From NCBI GenBank assembly GCA_008711295.1, contig VUYV01000181.1, forward strand, positions 1 to 64,000: DNA of 64,000 nt. Reading direction: 5' to 3'. Shown piece by piece: positions 28,101 to 43,100 of this stretch; the first letter of the stretch is position 1, and every line of letters begins with the position of its first letter. The notes below the pieces were generated by a model. The model saw only the letters and a list, made by a program, of their open reading frames with translations. It was not told the origin of the DNA and did not search any database. Source of the DNA: Anarhynchus alexandrinus (lineage: Eukaryota > Chordata > Aves > Charadriiformes > Charadriidae). Both the position numbers and the translations under genes were made by a program.

Positions 28101-31100
28101 TGGGTCAAATTGCAGGATTGTGGCCTTATTACCACTGGCTCTACATTATCCCTTATTATGTAAGATAACTAATAGTTATATTCTAAAGCCTTTCAGTCGG
28201 ACTGTGATAGCATAACTTTTCAAATAGGATAAAGCTGGGTGATGGGCAATAAATTAAATTAGAATCAAGATGAGACCATCAAGCCTTGCCACTTGAAGTT
28301 GAATTGCTTTGTTAAAATCTGAAAGGAAAAAGCCTTTTGAGTTCACATAGCTACCTCAACTCTTTAACATATAGATAGTAAAATGCCATTAGTGCCAGGC
28401 TTCTAGAGCCTTTGAGTCTTTCAGCAACGACAAGAGGTGCATATCATGGCACACTACATCCCAGTTAGGTAGTGGGTAAAAGCTTCAATTGGGATTACAA
28501 TAAAATGAGATTACTCAGAGGAAGTGCAGCACATCAAATTGAATTGAACTGCCAGAGCTGAAAGGCATCCTCCTCATACATTCAGCTAATTTTTTTGCCA
28601 CCTTGTTATTTCTCTATTAACCAAATAGTTGACACTCATGTAGTTATCTCGAGCTTTAAAGCGCAGGAGATACTGGGATAACCGATCAACTGAAAAATAC
28701 TTTTAATAGTGATGTTAATTCCAGTGGGTCCTGAAGTGTTTTACTGACTATAAGCAGGTTATAAAGGGCAATAACAATTACTTGACTTGCATTTCAGAGG
28801 CAGCCACCTTGAGAGTAGAATGAAGCACTTTTCAGACCGTACTGTAACATTACACATTGCTGTGGGATGAGGAACATAAATACAGTACGTTATGAGGGTT
28901 ACCTAGGCTGGAATTTGACTGACCGGATACACGATTTAACACTTACATTCATGTGACTGGTGCAATAAGGTCCTCAGAGTAGGATTTATCACCCTTACGT
29001 TTCTAAAAGTGAGACATCTAAATCTGTGCTGGTTACCCAGAGCTTCTCGTGGGGGCTGGAGAGAAGTATGTCTCTTCAGAGGAGAAGGCATCTCATCCGC
29101 AGAGAGGTGTGTAAAGGCTGCATCAGGGGAGCCACTCTCTGGAGGTGCCTTTTTCTCCCCGTGATTATTGATGGTTGATCAACGCTGGCTCAGTTATCTA
29201 GATTTTAGATACACAAATGTAAGAGGGATGAATCTTCATCCCTGTGATCATAAATGGGTTCTCAGTGTGTAATCAGAGGCAAAGACAGTGACTCCAGCCC
29301 TGTGATCTAGACTGGTGTGGTAACAAATGTGTTACCAGAGTTTGTGTTAGCTCCTGCATTAACCACCGCGGGTTAGTTGGTAGAACCTAGTGCTCTTCTG
29401 CAGTGGTGTCATTAAATACAACAGAGTATAACCAGAGCAAGGCAGTTTGCATTATTTTCAAAGAACACAATGTCACAAAATACTCCTGCATTTTGTCCTG
29501 TTGGAATTTTAGCTGATAGGTAAAGACTGCCAGGGATAATTTTGCAATTTTGGTGATGGTTGCCCAGCAATGAGAGGTAGTTGTGATGCAGGGCTTTGGA
29601 TTACTTGGCATGAACCTGAACTGCCTTTTAGTCTGTAGGGATAACCTTCAAAATATATAGGGGAGAAATATCTTTCGTAACGTGTTTTTCTGCAATTTTT
29701 TAAATTGTTCTTGTCTGGAAAGTTTAATCTTTAATGACCTAGAGATGACTCATAAATCATCTTTTATGTATATATTTATAGGTTCTGCAAACATTTTTAT
29801 CCATGGCTCAGAGCAGCATAATTCCCTGACTTCTGAAATACATTTCCTGAGGAAGCAAAATCAAGTTCTGAATGCAATGCTAGCAAAAGGATCCAGAGGT
29901 AAAAATGTAAAACTGTGCTTTACAGGAGTAGACTGCAACTCATTTCAGATCAGAAAACAATAAAATATTAACAGTCCATTCGTTGAACTGACTTAACGAT
30001 TCTTCCCATCCCTGAAATTCCATGCTCAACCATAAGCATTGAAACTGGGGCTAACGGTTATAAAGGAGTAGTGGTAATGCTCCTTCTTTCTGTTTATTTG
30101 TAGCATTTTCCATTTAATATTCACTTTCATTTCTCCATTCTTCTTTTTGCATTCTGTTCTTTTTATACATTCTGTATCCTTTTCTACCCATGCCTTTTAT
30201 TACTATTTTCTTGCTCCTTCTTTCCCCATGCTTCCATTCTGAAGCTCTCTTAAAAAATAAAATAAACAAATAAATTAAAAAGCCATAAAATAGCAAACGA
30301 ATTGCTGCAAATGAAACCATGCGGTACAGAGGCGTTGAGAAGGTTCAGAAGTCTGCTGCAGAGGGTTGACTAGACAGGCCAGGTCATCACTAAAGTGTTT
30401 GGAAACACTTTAGAAGAGAACAGAATGGAGGGAATCCATTTGGAAGTATTTGTGATCACTGAGATTAATTTTAAACTTTCCTTATGTCCACATCTGTGAA
30501 GAGAGAATATTAGAAGCCTTCCCTTTTCCCCCAAGAAAACCAACAGCTCACCAACTAGGCTCATAAAAGCAGCTTAAGCCACAATTATAAATCTCCATGT
30601 TTTCAGACTGTGTAAAAGCACTGGTGCTTGTTCCAGAGTCAAGTATTCTGTCACCTGTTTTAGTGCCTCCTGGTGCTTGTCAGTTTGTTCAAGTTCTACT
30701 TTTTTAATTAATATATTCCCACTTTTGTTTGTTTACATGTTTGACAATGTGATCTGATATCAGAGTTTCTTTTTTATAAGAACCCTGATGAGTAGAGCAT
30801 TTTCACCCTTGTGTTTTAAAATAATATCGGCATCTCTGGAGTTTGTGATCTTCTTTTCCTTTTATTCCTGGATGCAGGAGAGAAACAAAAGCCTCTTAGA
30901 TACCTCCTGCATGTTTTGGTCTCAGGTGTTTTCTGTCTGTAGTCTTAGTTTAGCCGTTCAGCAGTGAAAGGCTGGTGATGCGCATTTGTAACAGCATGTG
31001 GGGATTACTGTTTTCATACACTTTCAGCACGAGTACTGAAGATGAGGAAATTATTTTCTAACTGTTGGGAGATGGAATGATTCCTCCCTGCTGTTTCTTT

Positions 31101-34100
31101 GCCGAGGTTACCTCCTCCTTTTCCAATGCTAAACGTAGGGTCACAACAAACTCGGGGTCCCCATAAGCCCCTCTGATTGCAGCTGTCTTAAAATGCTCGG
31201 TTGCCCCTGTCAGCAATTCTTTGTCACGGAACCAGTTTGGGGAGATAGCTTGTGCCAAGGAAAGGAGGACTGTAATGGTACATTTGGTGGACGAATAGAG
31301 CTGGGAAGGAGAGGACAGAAGGATTTCTGTGAGACAAAGAGGAACGTGGGTGCAACATGCCCTAGAACAATCCTACCGAGTTCTTTTCTTCTTAAAGAGA
31401 AGTCAACTCCATTATTTTGTGAGAATTGGCAAAACTCACATGCCTGCTTTGGGACCCTGCTGACACTAGTTGTTGAATACTGTCCTTCTGGCCAAATTCC
31501 AAGAGGTGTTGGGGACATTTGGCATATAAGGCTGTCCACAGGTTTTCACTGAGCCTTTGTGAGTCCTGGGGGTTAAATGTTGCACATTACCGAAAATGTG
31601 TCTAGCAAAAGTCATTGGAAAATTGAAGTACTGAAATCCTAAAACTCACAGGAGCAGCTGTTATTTTCTGACAGTTTCTGAAAAAGCTGGTTTTGTTAAA
31701 AAGCATGGCTTTAGTGGGTTGTGGACATCGCAAATACCTTGTGTTTCTTCTTGTTTCAGATAAACAAAAGGAGAATGAAAAGTTAAGAGAATCTCTTTCT
31801 AAAAAGAATGCAATCATTGAGCATCTTCATGAGGATTATGAATGCATCAAGAAAGAAAATGAAAGGTTGCAAAAACAAATTGGCCAAAAGGAGGATGAAA
31901 CCAGATATCTAACATGTCAAATTTACAGCAGTCGTAATGAATTAAACAGGTATCGATTCTGTCCACATTTAGACATTCATTTAGAGAAGAAAATTGTCAA
32001 TGTGACAAGCATGTGTTTAGCCATAGCCATTAACATTAATGAGGTGCAAGGGAAGAATTATGGAGGGAAGGGGGTAGATTTTAGATTTTGAAACAAAAGG
32101 TAAGAATTTAACTTTTAACTTAACCATTTATTGCGACTTCACAGGTTGCAAACAGAGATTAATGTAAAGCAACATCAGATCTCTGAGAATGAGAAGTTAC
32201 TGCAGTCACTCCGAACTGAGATCAAGGTTTATGAAAAGTTGGAAGAAGCAAGAGGGAAGAGGACAGGTATAAATGCACAGTTATTTCTATGCCCTTAGCC
32301 TTTGCCACCCTGCCCTCTCTGAATATGATCTTGTCAAAGGACAGCAGGGCTAGGTCACTGTTTCTTTGTTTCTGCTTGTGTCTGCTATGCAAAGTAGAAC
32401 TGCGAACTTCATGAAAAAATGCTGCTTTTTACTTAGGAGTGTAACTGCGAGGTTGACGTGTGTGATATGTTCTGACTTGGCACACCCAAGTTTCCCTTAT
32501 CTTTTTAGTTAAGCTAAAACCAAATATTGACGATACAGTGGTTCAGGCTGGATAAGCTTCATGGGGATCTTAGATGTTTACTTGTTATCTAAATACTTGC
32601 TGCTGCATCACCGTAGGTAGTGCTTACTCAGGTAGCTTGAGCTTTCTCTTGTCTGAATATGAGGGTAGTGTCTTCTCCCTAGGGCTGGGGACAAGTGCTG
32701 GCACTGCTTTCCAAATGAGACGTTTAATAATTTCCTGTTCGTTTTTCTGTCACTAAAGGTGAGGGGTAGGAATGAGACTTCCATGAGTTCCTCCTACCGC
32801 TTTTAAGGAAGCTATGCAACCACACAGCTGTTGTTACGGTTAGGTAAAAAGGTGGAATGCTCTTCATTGCTGCATACTCATTACAGGACCCAGCAAATTT
32901 CCCATTGGAAGTTCTTGTAAAAGTTGATTTTTTTTTTTTCTTCCTGCTACTTTAAGTAATATGCCCTGCCGTCACTGTATTTCATGCCTGGCTGCAGCGG
33001 AAGAGCCCTGTTGGCATAAGGCTTTAAGCTGAAGTTGGTTCAGGGATGAAGTCAGGCTCCTTGCAGAACTGGTAATGTAATTAGGGAGTAGCAGCACCCT
33101 CCTCGTGCCGTTGAGCCCCCTCCCACTGTCAGGAGAACAGTTTGGTTTCAACATGAAAGAATACATGGAATTGTTTGTGTACTGACCTCCTTCTATGAAA
33201 AGACAAATACAGCCCTTGCTTTTTTTCAGGTTCAGATTTGTTCCTCTGGTTGCCAGGTGATCACTGTTTTCTTTATTCTTCTGCGTATAAAATTAAACTT
33301 CCAATTCTACTCTTTCCCTCCTCCGCACTCTGAGATTACCCATTCCTTTTTCTTTCCGCAGACTGTGCATTAATGCACTTCAAATTTTGTAAATCCTCTT
33401 CATTCTCTTTTTATTATATTTTTTACTTTTGGCATGAGATTTATTAGCTCTTATGGACAAAGTGAAAAATAATTTTCAGCTCTTTAAATCTTGCAAGGGT
33501 AGAAGCAATTAAGACATGCCTTTTTGTCAAACCATTATCTTAATGCTGTTTGTAGTTAATTCTTAATATTGAGGATAAAGCTGGCTATAATTTACTTGCT
33601 CAGCATTCTGATAATGGCTAATATTATTTTAATTGTTAGATGTTAAGTGTTTCTTTTGAAATTGTCTTAGATCCCAGATGTGATGCATCAGAAGAATTCC
33701 GAAAAGACCAGAATAATCCACTTGACTTACATGAACTATTGACTGAAATACAGAGTTTGCGAGTGCAGCTTGAAAGAAGCATAGAGACAAACAAGTCTTT
33801 GCATGAAAAATTAGAGGAACAGCTTTCAAAAGAAAAGAGAGAGGAAGTGGAATCAGTGTCAGCTGTGAATATCAACTATCTTTTCAAACAAGAATCTCGG
33901 CATTATGCAGGAATGAATGGTACTGTGCCACACATGCTTTTGTTACACTGTAGAACCTGTGCCTTGTTCTTTAAAGACGCTCTTAAAGCTTTATACAACA
34001 TCAGCTGTACATTTGGGAGCTGCCCATCAGCCTTTCAGCTCCCTTTCCTGTTAGAGCCATTAGTGCATGGGGAGGTGAAATGCACGCTCTACTGTCTCTT

Positions 34101-37100
34101 AGCCTCCAACTGTCACTTCCTTTTCATTCAAGAACAGCATTTGCAGACAGTCTCTGGGATGGAAGAATTGCCTACGTTAAATTGCCATAAATTTTGCTTA
34201 CCTGGGGTTCTTTTTTTAATGCCAAGCTCTATAGCATTTGCTAAGGGTGAGTACGTATTACTCAAGTATGATCAATAAGTGCGCTAAATGGTCTCTGTAT
34301 AAATCAGTTGTCCCCTTTTTGCCCTTGAGGAATATTTTACCTTTATTTCAATCACTGTTAAGTGATACTGTTTTAGCAAATCAGGGAAAATGTAGTGTTT
34401 ACACTCAGGGTTAGATTATTGTCCCAATATAGATGCACATGGGATAGAGAGGGCACAAGAATGTTCTTCCTTGCTGCTAAAGTACTCTGCATAGTAACAG
34501 CTTTCCATACCCACAGCGCAAAGCCACCTCTCCTCCTGCCTATACAGGTATGCACCCTGTTATGGGAAACAATAATAATGGGGCTTTTTGGGTCCGTACA
34601 CTTCACCTGAACGAGCATACCTAAATCTTACGCACCACACAGAGCAAGCAGCGCCAGCCAGAGGATTAGTGTGAGAGCTCATGAGGCACAACAGGGTGTT
34701 TTACCACCTTACTGCTTTTGTGGTTCCATCGTGTCCAATCAAATTGTACTTCAGATGAAATACATAATGAGCATAATTCTACACTACTCTATACAAGTAA
34801 GAGAGGTGCGGAATGTAGCAAATATCATTTATGAGTTGCTACCATTCTCTGTGTATTTTATACTTGAACACTAAATTACAGTCATCTAACCATGGGGATG
34901 GTTCCTTAGGGCCAGCCATGATGAAATCGGTGTGGAACAGCTGTCGTGGGGAACCTGTACCACCAGTATCCCCAGGTTGCATTTGTTCCTGGTTTGTTTC
35001 TAGGTAGAATCCTGGATGTTGCTTTTGACCTGCATCAGGTAGAGCAGATGGGAGCTGGAGAAGCTCGTTATTTCTTTGAGAAAATGGTGAATAGAGTTAT
35101 AATAACTTGGTTTGATACGGACCAGAAAGACTCCTTGCAATGTCAACAGCTGAATTTGTTAGCTTTCTAGATGTGCTGTGATTAGTCTTTACTCATAGGT
35201 ACTTAGGGAATTTGGAAGGTCCGAAGAGGGGAGATATAAGATACAATCTTAAGTATGGTATAGCTGTGGAGAGTGTCATACTTTTTGTGGAGTTACTGGG
35301 AAGATTACATTTGTTGATTAAAATATCGTCATCAGGATGTATTTTAGATTTTTTGACCATGACTTGATTTCAGGGCATATCTAGAACTTTGGATAGATGC
35401 TAAAGAGATTATTGTAGGTAAATACTGAAAGATACATGGCACGGTACTAGAAAATGATCTGTGTTTCCCTGCTTCCTGAGTCCAAGCGCAGCATCAGCAA
35501 AAAAAAAAAAAGGAACAGAAGTAGAGCTAGGAAGTTTTTTTAATGTATGTTAACTTCTACTTATATACTCTTCCTTCTCTCGTTTTTCTGTATAGAAAAT
35601 CTTTGCAAATGCCCTGCTACCAACAGAAACATTGGTGAGCTGCAGAAACATGGACATTGCATTTCGCTAGAGAAAACAGGTACACCCAAAAGTATCTCAA
35701 ACGTGCATATTACTGGTATCCCAGACTTGCTGCTTAAGAGAAGTCTAGCGTCAATTAGTTCTATATGTAAGGATAAAAAAAAAATTAAACACTTTTTCTG
35801 TCCCAGGTACGCACTCAGCCTCTAAAGACGATGTAGACAGCACTTCGCACTGCAGTAGCACTTCATCTTCCAGTACGGCGTGTACCCCTCGTCTTGTGCC
35901 TGGACATCGTATGTGGGCAGACAAAAATGGGCGCCACGTTCTTGGCTTGATAGAGGATTATAATGCTCTGCGGAAGCAGATTTCAGAGGGGCAACAGGTT
36001 TTAGCAGAAATGGAGATTTCTTTAAGCGAGGTCACTGGTACGAAACTGCAGGAGCCTGGAATAAAGGTAAACAGTGAAAGCTGTTAGAGGAGGGTGAATT
36101 TTACCTAGAGGTGCAAAATGTATAGGTTACAAAAGCAAAGAACTAGGTTAATGGTGCAGCAGGCACCATTAACCGCATAACTCTGTCAGGACACCTCAAC
36201 CTTGAGAGTCCAAGTCTCATCTAGATACAGGCACCTATTTGTGATTCTGGGTTAATGAGGCTACGAATAAATTAGTTAATTCTGGTCCTTTAGTAAGCAA
36301 TCTCACTTGTATTTCCAACTTGAAATGGTGAAACTACTTACTTTTTCTATGGAAATTGGTGATTGTTACTCTGGAAACGATAAAAAAGCCAAACAAAAAC
36401 AAAACCTCCCAGATAAAACTCTAAAATGCTTTAGAAAGCACTTAAAGGAGGGGTGTGTATCAGTAACCTAAAGATAAAAATAATTCAGGAGATTTTCTCG
36501 TAAAGAAGACTTGGGATAAACCTACGAAATATGAGACAGTTAAAAGAAACCTGATATACAGCTGATAAATTTCCTCACTTACTTGTATTCAGCCCTTTAG
36601 TAACCCCAGGTGATAACTGTACATTAATGACTGATGTATGCTAATGAAGGTCGTTCCATATTAGGGAACCTTTTTAATGTTTTTCCACTTCCTGGTATCA
36701 ATTGAATACTTTAGCAATATCAGTAGCTAGTCTAGAAACCTGAATATCTCATTAATGATCAAATATTGTCTTACAGACAATATTAAGACATAGCGTATCA
36801 TCCTTTCTGCATCATGTGTGACACAGTGCTATCAAGTCATGGTGTTCTTGCTGTAGTCTTAAACATAATAATTCTTAAACCAATAAAATATTTGCCTTGG
36901 ATTGAATAATGTCAGCATATTTGGGGTGGATTGAATAAGACAAATCTACCGACAAGCTTCGACAACAGGGAAGGAATAATCTGTACATGTTTGTGGCAGG
37001 AACAAAGGAACTTAAACCACAACAGGAGAGGCTTGGATCGGGCATTTAAAACAACATGCCAGTGGTAAAAATAGAGAAACACTGCCGTGGAGGCTGCTCA

Positions 37101-40100
37101 GAGACACTTACTGGAGGCATTTTTAAGAACAGACTTACATGAATGTTTGAAAAATTACATGTAATGCTGTCCTGCCTTGGAGTGGGAAAGTAAACTACAT
37201 GACTAATGAAGGTCCTTTTCACACCTATGATTTTATGATAATATAAATGTTGTAAAAAACCTGCTCACTGCTCTTCAAAAACCAGAATGTCTTAACTGCA
37301 TGGATAAATTTGCGCTACTTATTTTTCTAGTTATAATTAGTAAAGCTATTGAAGATGCAGTCTTCAACAATTCTGAAATTCTTTTTGTGGTATCACATGT
37401 GTGCTCACACAGTAAAATGATGTCTGAATGACACTTAAGACTCTCTGAAGTATCATATATTTTCAAATGACCTAGTTAAGATACTGATAATGACTGAAAA
37501 AGTAATCTCTCTAAGTTTTTAACTTGTTTTGTTGGTGTAAAGATAAAAGCAGCAAGTTTCACATTTTGCAGTTTCCTATCAAGCTTTACATCACTGAAGT
37601 TTCAAACTACTTAGCAAATGGGATATTTTATGTGACAGGAGGATTCTGGTTAGATAACAATGCTAAATAAGTATTCAAATTATATGCTGCATGGGGCAGG
37701 AACTGTGAATGCTTTTCTTTCATTATCCTTCCCCCTTCTGTATCACCATTGCTTTGGTAATTCATTTGCTCCCTTTGCATTCTTTCCCTCCTTTATTTCA
37801 CATTTATGCAATTTCTTCAATTTGGTTTTCTCATCTGTCAGCAAAGGAAAACATTTTATGTGTGTCCTGATAGTTATTTTAGCATTAAATGGAACAGTTT
37901 AAAGGGTCTGCTAAGGAAGAAACATCTATATTGCTTAAATTGATGTCTGTAATCATTTGACTTCCAAATAACGTGACACGAAATGCAAATGGAGAAAGAA
38001 GAGAGTTGCCAACTATTACCATGTGGCGCAGCACATCTAGTAAATATAATCTATTATTAATCATGGTTATTGATTAGGATAAATCCCCTCCCTCCCTGAA
38101 ATTCTCAGATAATGCATAATTCAGCAGTCTTTGTAAACCAACAAATTAGCTTTTGTGGCACACAATAGCTGTGTACATCATCTTAAATATGAAATCATAC
38201 CAACTGGATGTAAACCATTCATTAAGATTACATTTTCATAATGTTGTAAGCATAAAGTATGATATGTCTGTAATCCTACGATATAGGTACCAGACCAGGC
38301 ATCACTGCGTAGCTTTTCCGCAAATACTCACACGGTACAGCAGATTTTAGAAGAGGCTGCACGTTTACTGAAACTTCTCTGGAGAGTTTCTCTTCCACTG
38401 AAAGCTGTACACAGTACTACTCATGGCACTCAGGTACTATTATGTTTCATTTTGGGTTTTTTTTTTGGTTTTGTGGGGTTTTTTAAGTGTTGTAATGTGT
38501 CAAGGAAGATGCACCCATCAGGAACATGTCATTTAGGAAAAGCTTTTGAAAACCATGACCCCAGGATGCCCAGTCTCTGGACACATGGATTTAGTTAGCT
38601 CTCATCACTGAAGGCTAAGGCTGAATGTGTGCTGGCTTTCTAGCCCGATCACATTGTATACCCAGGTGTTTATTTACAAAATACTTTATATTAAAGGTGT
38701 AATCTGTAACCCTGTTACATGATATTCAGGAAACCTAGGCAGGTGGCAAACATTCCATTTCAACAAGAAAAGGTTTGGACTCCCTGTTATAGAACCAAAT
38801 TAAATTTGATTATGTATGTACTAGTAACAACAGAAACTTCAGCAACTTTGATTTAATCTGAGCTACGTTTTCCTTTTATGGTTTTGATGCCTAAGCTGTA
38901 AAATAGGATGCTTTTTTAAAAGTGTGACAAAACCCCAAGACAAATTTTATAACATTTTAACAAAAAAGGATAGCACTATGCAAATGAATGAAAGTAAACT
39001 GAATGAGGATTGAATTATCTATACTGCCATAATACCACCACTCAGTAATGAAACTGTTTCAAACTCTGGCTTTAAAATAAATCTAAAGTGTTTTCACTGG
39101 AGCTTTTGTATGTTTTTCTTAAGGGAAGGAGGATATTGCTGAAAAAAAAACCCCAAACTCTAGGAAAGTAAACATTTTATGTATAATTTTAATAACATTT
39201 TTTGATGTGATTTTTCTAGCATCCTTAATTGCGTAAAATCACAAAAGCAGTAAGAATGAACTGTGCTGTCTAAGATATTCACTGATGTTTCAGCTCCATA
39301 TTTGGGATGTCTTGACAAGTGTGTATACTTCCATTTTTATCCTCGTGTGGATGTTCCCAGGACTGCACCTAATTAGAGCCTGTTGCGTTAAAGGGCAAAG
39401 TAATTTGGCAGAAAATAAACCCCCTTGCATTGCAGCCTGTCAGAGGGGCTGGGGGCGGATAAGCTGAGATTTTGAGTGATGCCCAATTTGGCATTAGAAG
39501 TCCGGTCGCGTTCAATATGTATATTGAACTATCACGATTATGGATGCACTAATAACACCATACACAATTCGATCTAGCAGCATTCCATGAACTGGGATGA
39601 TGATCAGCTATGGTATTTCCCTGACCGTGATGGTATCTTCCCTGACATCCCTCTTCTCTTAAGCTATTTTTATACTATTTTTTACCTTTTTTACCTTGAG
39701 ATACTTTGGGAGCTTGAGGGACTCCAGTCATACATACTTTTGCTATGATTGGTGTAAAATTTTTTTCACTTTGCTTTTAAAGGTATAGGCTATGAAAAAT
39801 TCAGAGCGCAGGCTCTGTGAGGAGTGGTTGCATCTTGGAGGTGGGTGGCTTTTGGGATGGAGGTGTGTTTTGGTATTATAACGACATTATAATGAGTAAA
39901 GTTCACCCAAAGGATAGCATTTTGTCGAAAAATGACAGATGGTTGGCTCAGGGTAGCAATTAGGCAGCTTATCAGTTCCATAAGACCTTCAAGGGTTCCA
40001 TAAGAGCTTCAAGTTCCCATTTCTGGAGGTATTTAAAAGATCTGTAGATGTAGTGCTGAAGGACCTGGTTTAATGGTGGTTTTGGCAGTGTTAGGTTGAT

Positions 40101-43100
40101 GGTTGGACTTGATGATCTTAAAGGTCCCTTCCAACCTAGAAGACTCTATGATTCTATGATTTTATCACAGGGTTTGGCTGAGGTGTCTCCACTCAACTCC
40201 ATCCCCCGTGCCTTTTTTCTCAGAGTTAGCACACCAGACTCCCCTGACGTCACCAATGTCTCAGGTTGCCCAGGGAACCTCTGTGGAATGGATCCCTTGC
40301 ACACCAGCTGCACTCTGCCCTGAAAGTTTTGTCAATGCTGTACCTTTCTTTAAAACGTGAATATAAGTTTAATCTCTAAGTCACCTCCAGCAATTATTCC
40401 GCAGAGCCTAACAGAATCTCTTCTAGAGTTTCTTATCCAACATTCCTGAGATCTTAAGGATATTGGATTACTTCTGATGTCTTAAATGCAGTGTGTGAAA
40501 GGATGTCTCTTGAAGCTTGATTCTAAAAGATACTGAGCATTCACTGCCTTCTCTTTAGCCCCACAGGAGTTGTGAGTAATCAGTTCTTCTGAAGAGCTAA
40601 ATTCTAGGGGCGAATTCCAGAAGATAGGATTATTTAAGAGGTGGCACAACAAGAAAAATATATGTATAAGCTTAAGTTTGCATGAGGATCCAAATCAGTG
40701 ATACCAACAGACTACATCAGGGCTACTCATAGTACCGTTTTACAAGATGCTAATCATAACTTCGTTGGAATTGGTGGTGAAAACTGAACCTTAAATAATG
40801 ATACTGTCAAATAATTTTGCAATAGAACTGTCCTGGTCACTTGTACAATGCATTTTAGCCCTTTGATAAAGGCAACATCAACTATTAACAGAACACTGGA
40901 GAAGGAAGCTGGAAGTTCTGAACCTGGCAGACAGGACACTGCTGATCGCATAGCACTGCCCTTCATTGTATTTTCTAGTTGAGGGGGAAAAAAGAAAAAG
41001 AAAAGAGGAATAAAAGTTTAAAAATAAAAATAGGCACTGGTGTTAAGCCTTTTCTCAGACTAGCAGAAAAATTAATTGCACTAAAAGCCAGCTAAGAATT
41101 GTAGTTGTCTCTTGGTAGATGCCATAGAATCGTATCTCATTGGGGATGTGAATGTGGAAGGACAGGTACTTGGTGATGTTTCACTCCGTTAAGTTGTTCA
41201 TACTCTAAGGAAGCTTCAGGGCTTTTGTACAAAAGTATTTAGCAATTCACAATGTACAAAGTACTTTTATATGACTTTAATATAATATTTTCCTCTCTCA
41301 ATTTAGGATGAAGGGATGAAAGCAGAAATATTTAGATTACGTAAGAAACTGTCTGAACAAGAGAAGAAGTTACACAGCACAGTGAAACGCTTGCACTCCA
41401 CAAACCAGCTGAAGGAAAATATGGAGAAAGTCATCATTGACCAGTGTAAGTGTATGCTTTGTTACTTGTTCTTTCTTTAATTTTTGCAGTCATGGCTACC
41501 TCTAAAATTGGAGAAACAACAAAATGAATATAGGCACCCGTTCTTTTGCAGTTGCTCTGACTGGCATTTCCTTGTGCGCGCTCAGTTGTTAGTGACAAAG
41601 AATTCATGAGGTTCAGACTGTGCAGAACTGATGGAGCCTCATTCAAATGGAAAGAAGTTGCCCAACTACAAAAGGCTGCATAGAATATCATGAGAAGCAA
41701 TTCGTGATTTTGCACAACCCACTGATAATGTGTCAATCCATGCAGCTGCCACTAATTGCCACTAATTAGTTGAGTTATTCCATTTCAGATACTGCCATTC
41801 CCCAAGTTTTCTATCCTACGACAGTTCCTGACAGAGGCAAAGTTACTGTTGCTGTACGCCATTGCAGCCAAAGTTTTTGACGCTGTCCTTCTCAAATTTG
41901 TGATTTTGCTTCAGTCTTGATACGTGCAGAATTAGGCTTTTAGATTTTGTGAGGTGCCCGTCTGTTGTGTGTATCGCACTAGATAGCAGAATACTGGGAA
42001 AAGCCAAAGCAGCAGCAAAGGAGATTTGTCTCACCAGACTGAGAAGTGCAAGAGAACAGAAGGCTCAGAACTTGGGAAACAAAAGCTTACTATGAGTCGT
42101 TTCTTAAAGAAAAATGAGGACATGCTGTGAAATGATATTTTACCCTTAGCAGCTGTATCTAGAAAATTATCTGGAAACATGAAAACAAGTGGGACATGGG
42201 CTATATTGTAGCTGTGTTAAGCCAGGTGCCTGTTTGAAGAGATCCATGTCTTCTGCTTTAGAGTTTAATCACTCATCAGAAGAGATTTGAATGGAGCTAA
42301 CCTCTTCTCTACCTTCATGCAATATGTGTATTGCGGGAGAAAGACTTAGTTTTCTTAAAAAAAAAAAATAAATCTATCCTTACCTTCTCTTAAGAGGTGG
42401 GACTAAATGACTCCTTAGTCTATGCTGGAATGGCACTTTGTGTTATCAGTAATTCAACTAGACTGTAAAATGTTACACATCATACAAAGTAGTGAAAATG
42501 GCCATAATACTATAAGTTACTCAAGTCATTGAAATGCAATGTAGAGGAATAAATGCTATTTCGCTCCATAGCCTGTAATTTTTATATCTAAGATACATGT
42601 ATCTTCTGCCTGCAGATTATTTTTATTTTAAGCATTTATGGGTTGGCTTTTGTTGTATTAAATAATGTACAAGTTACTTAATTAAATCCGAAATTATGTT
42701 TTGTTCAGGTTTTCAAGTTAAATAGCTCAGTTTGGGGTTGTCATACAAAAATCAAAGCTATTCTATTTTGTCTGTCCAAATAATATCCTTGGGGTAAGTT
42801 TACTGGTTTATTTTGGTCAGTTCCTAGCTCCAGTGACATCCCAGACGTACTGGGTAATTTCAGTAGGGCTGGGCAGAGTATAAATCAACAGAGACTTTTA
42901 CCCTTATGGCCAAAATGTTATCCCCACAGCCACTCCACCCACCCATACTTTCAAAAAAGAAAACAGTACATCTCCCCCTTATTTTGCTCTCTCCTTTTCA
43001 GGGCGTTCAACCTCATCTGAACTAGGTCCTAATAAAATGAAGCCTGCATTTTCTGAAATCTCCTTAATGCAAAGTACTGCGCGGCTAGCAGCAGCTTCAC

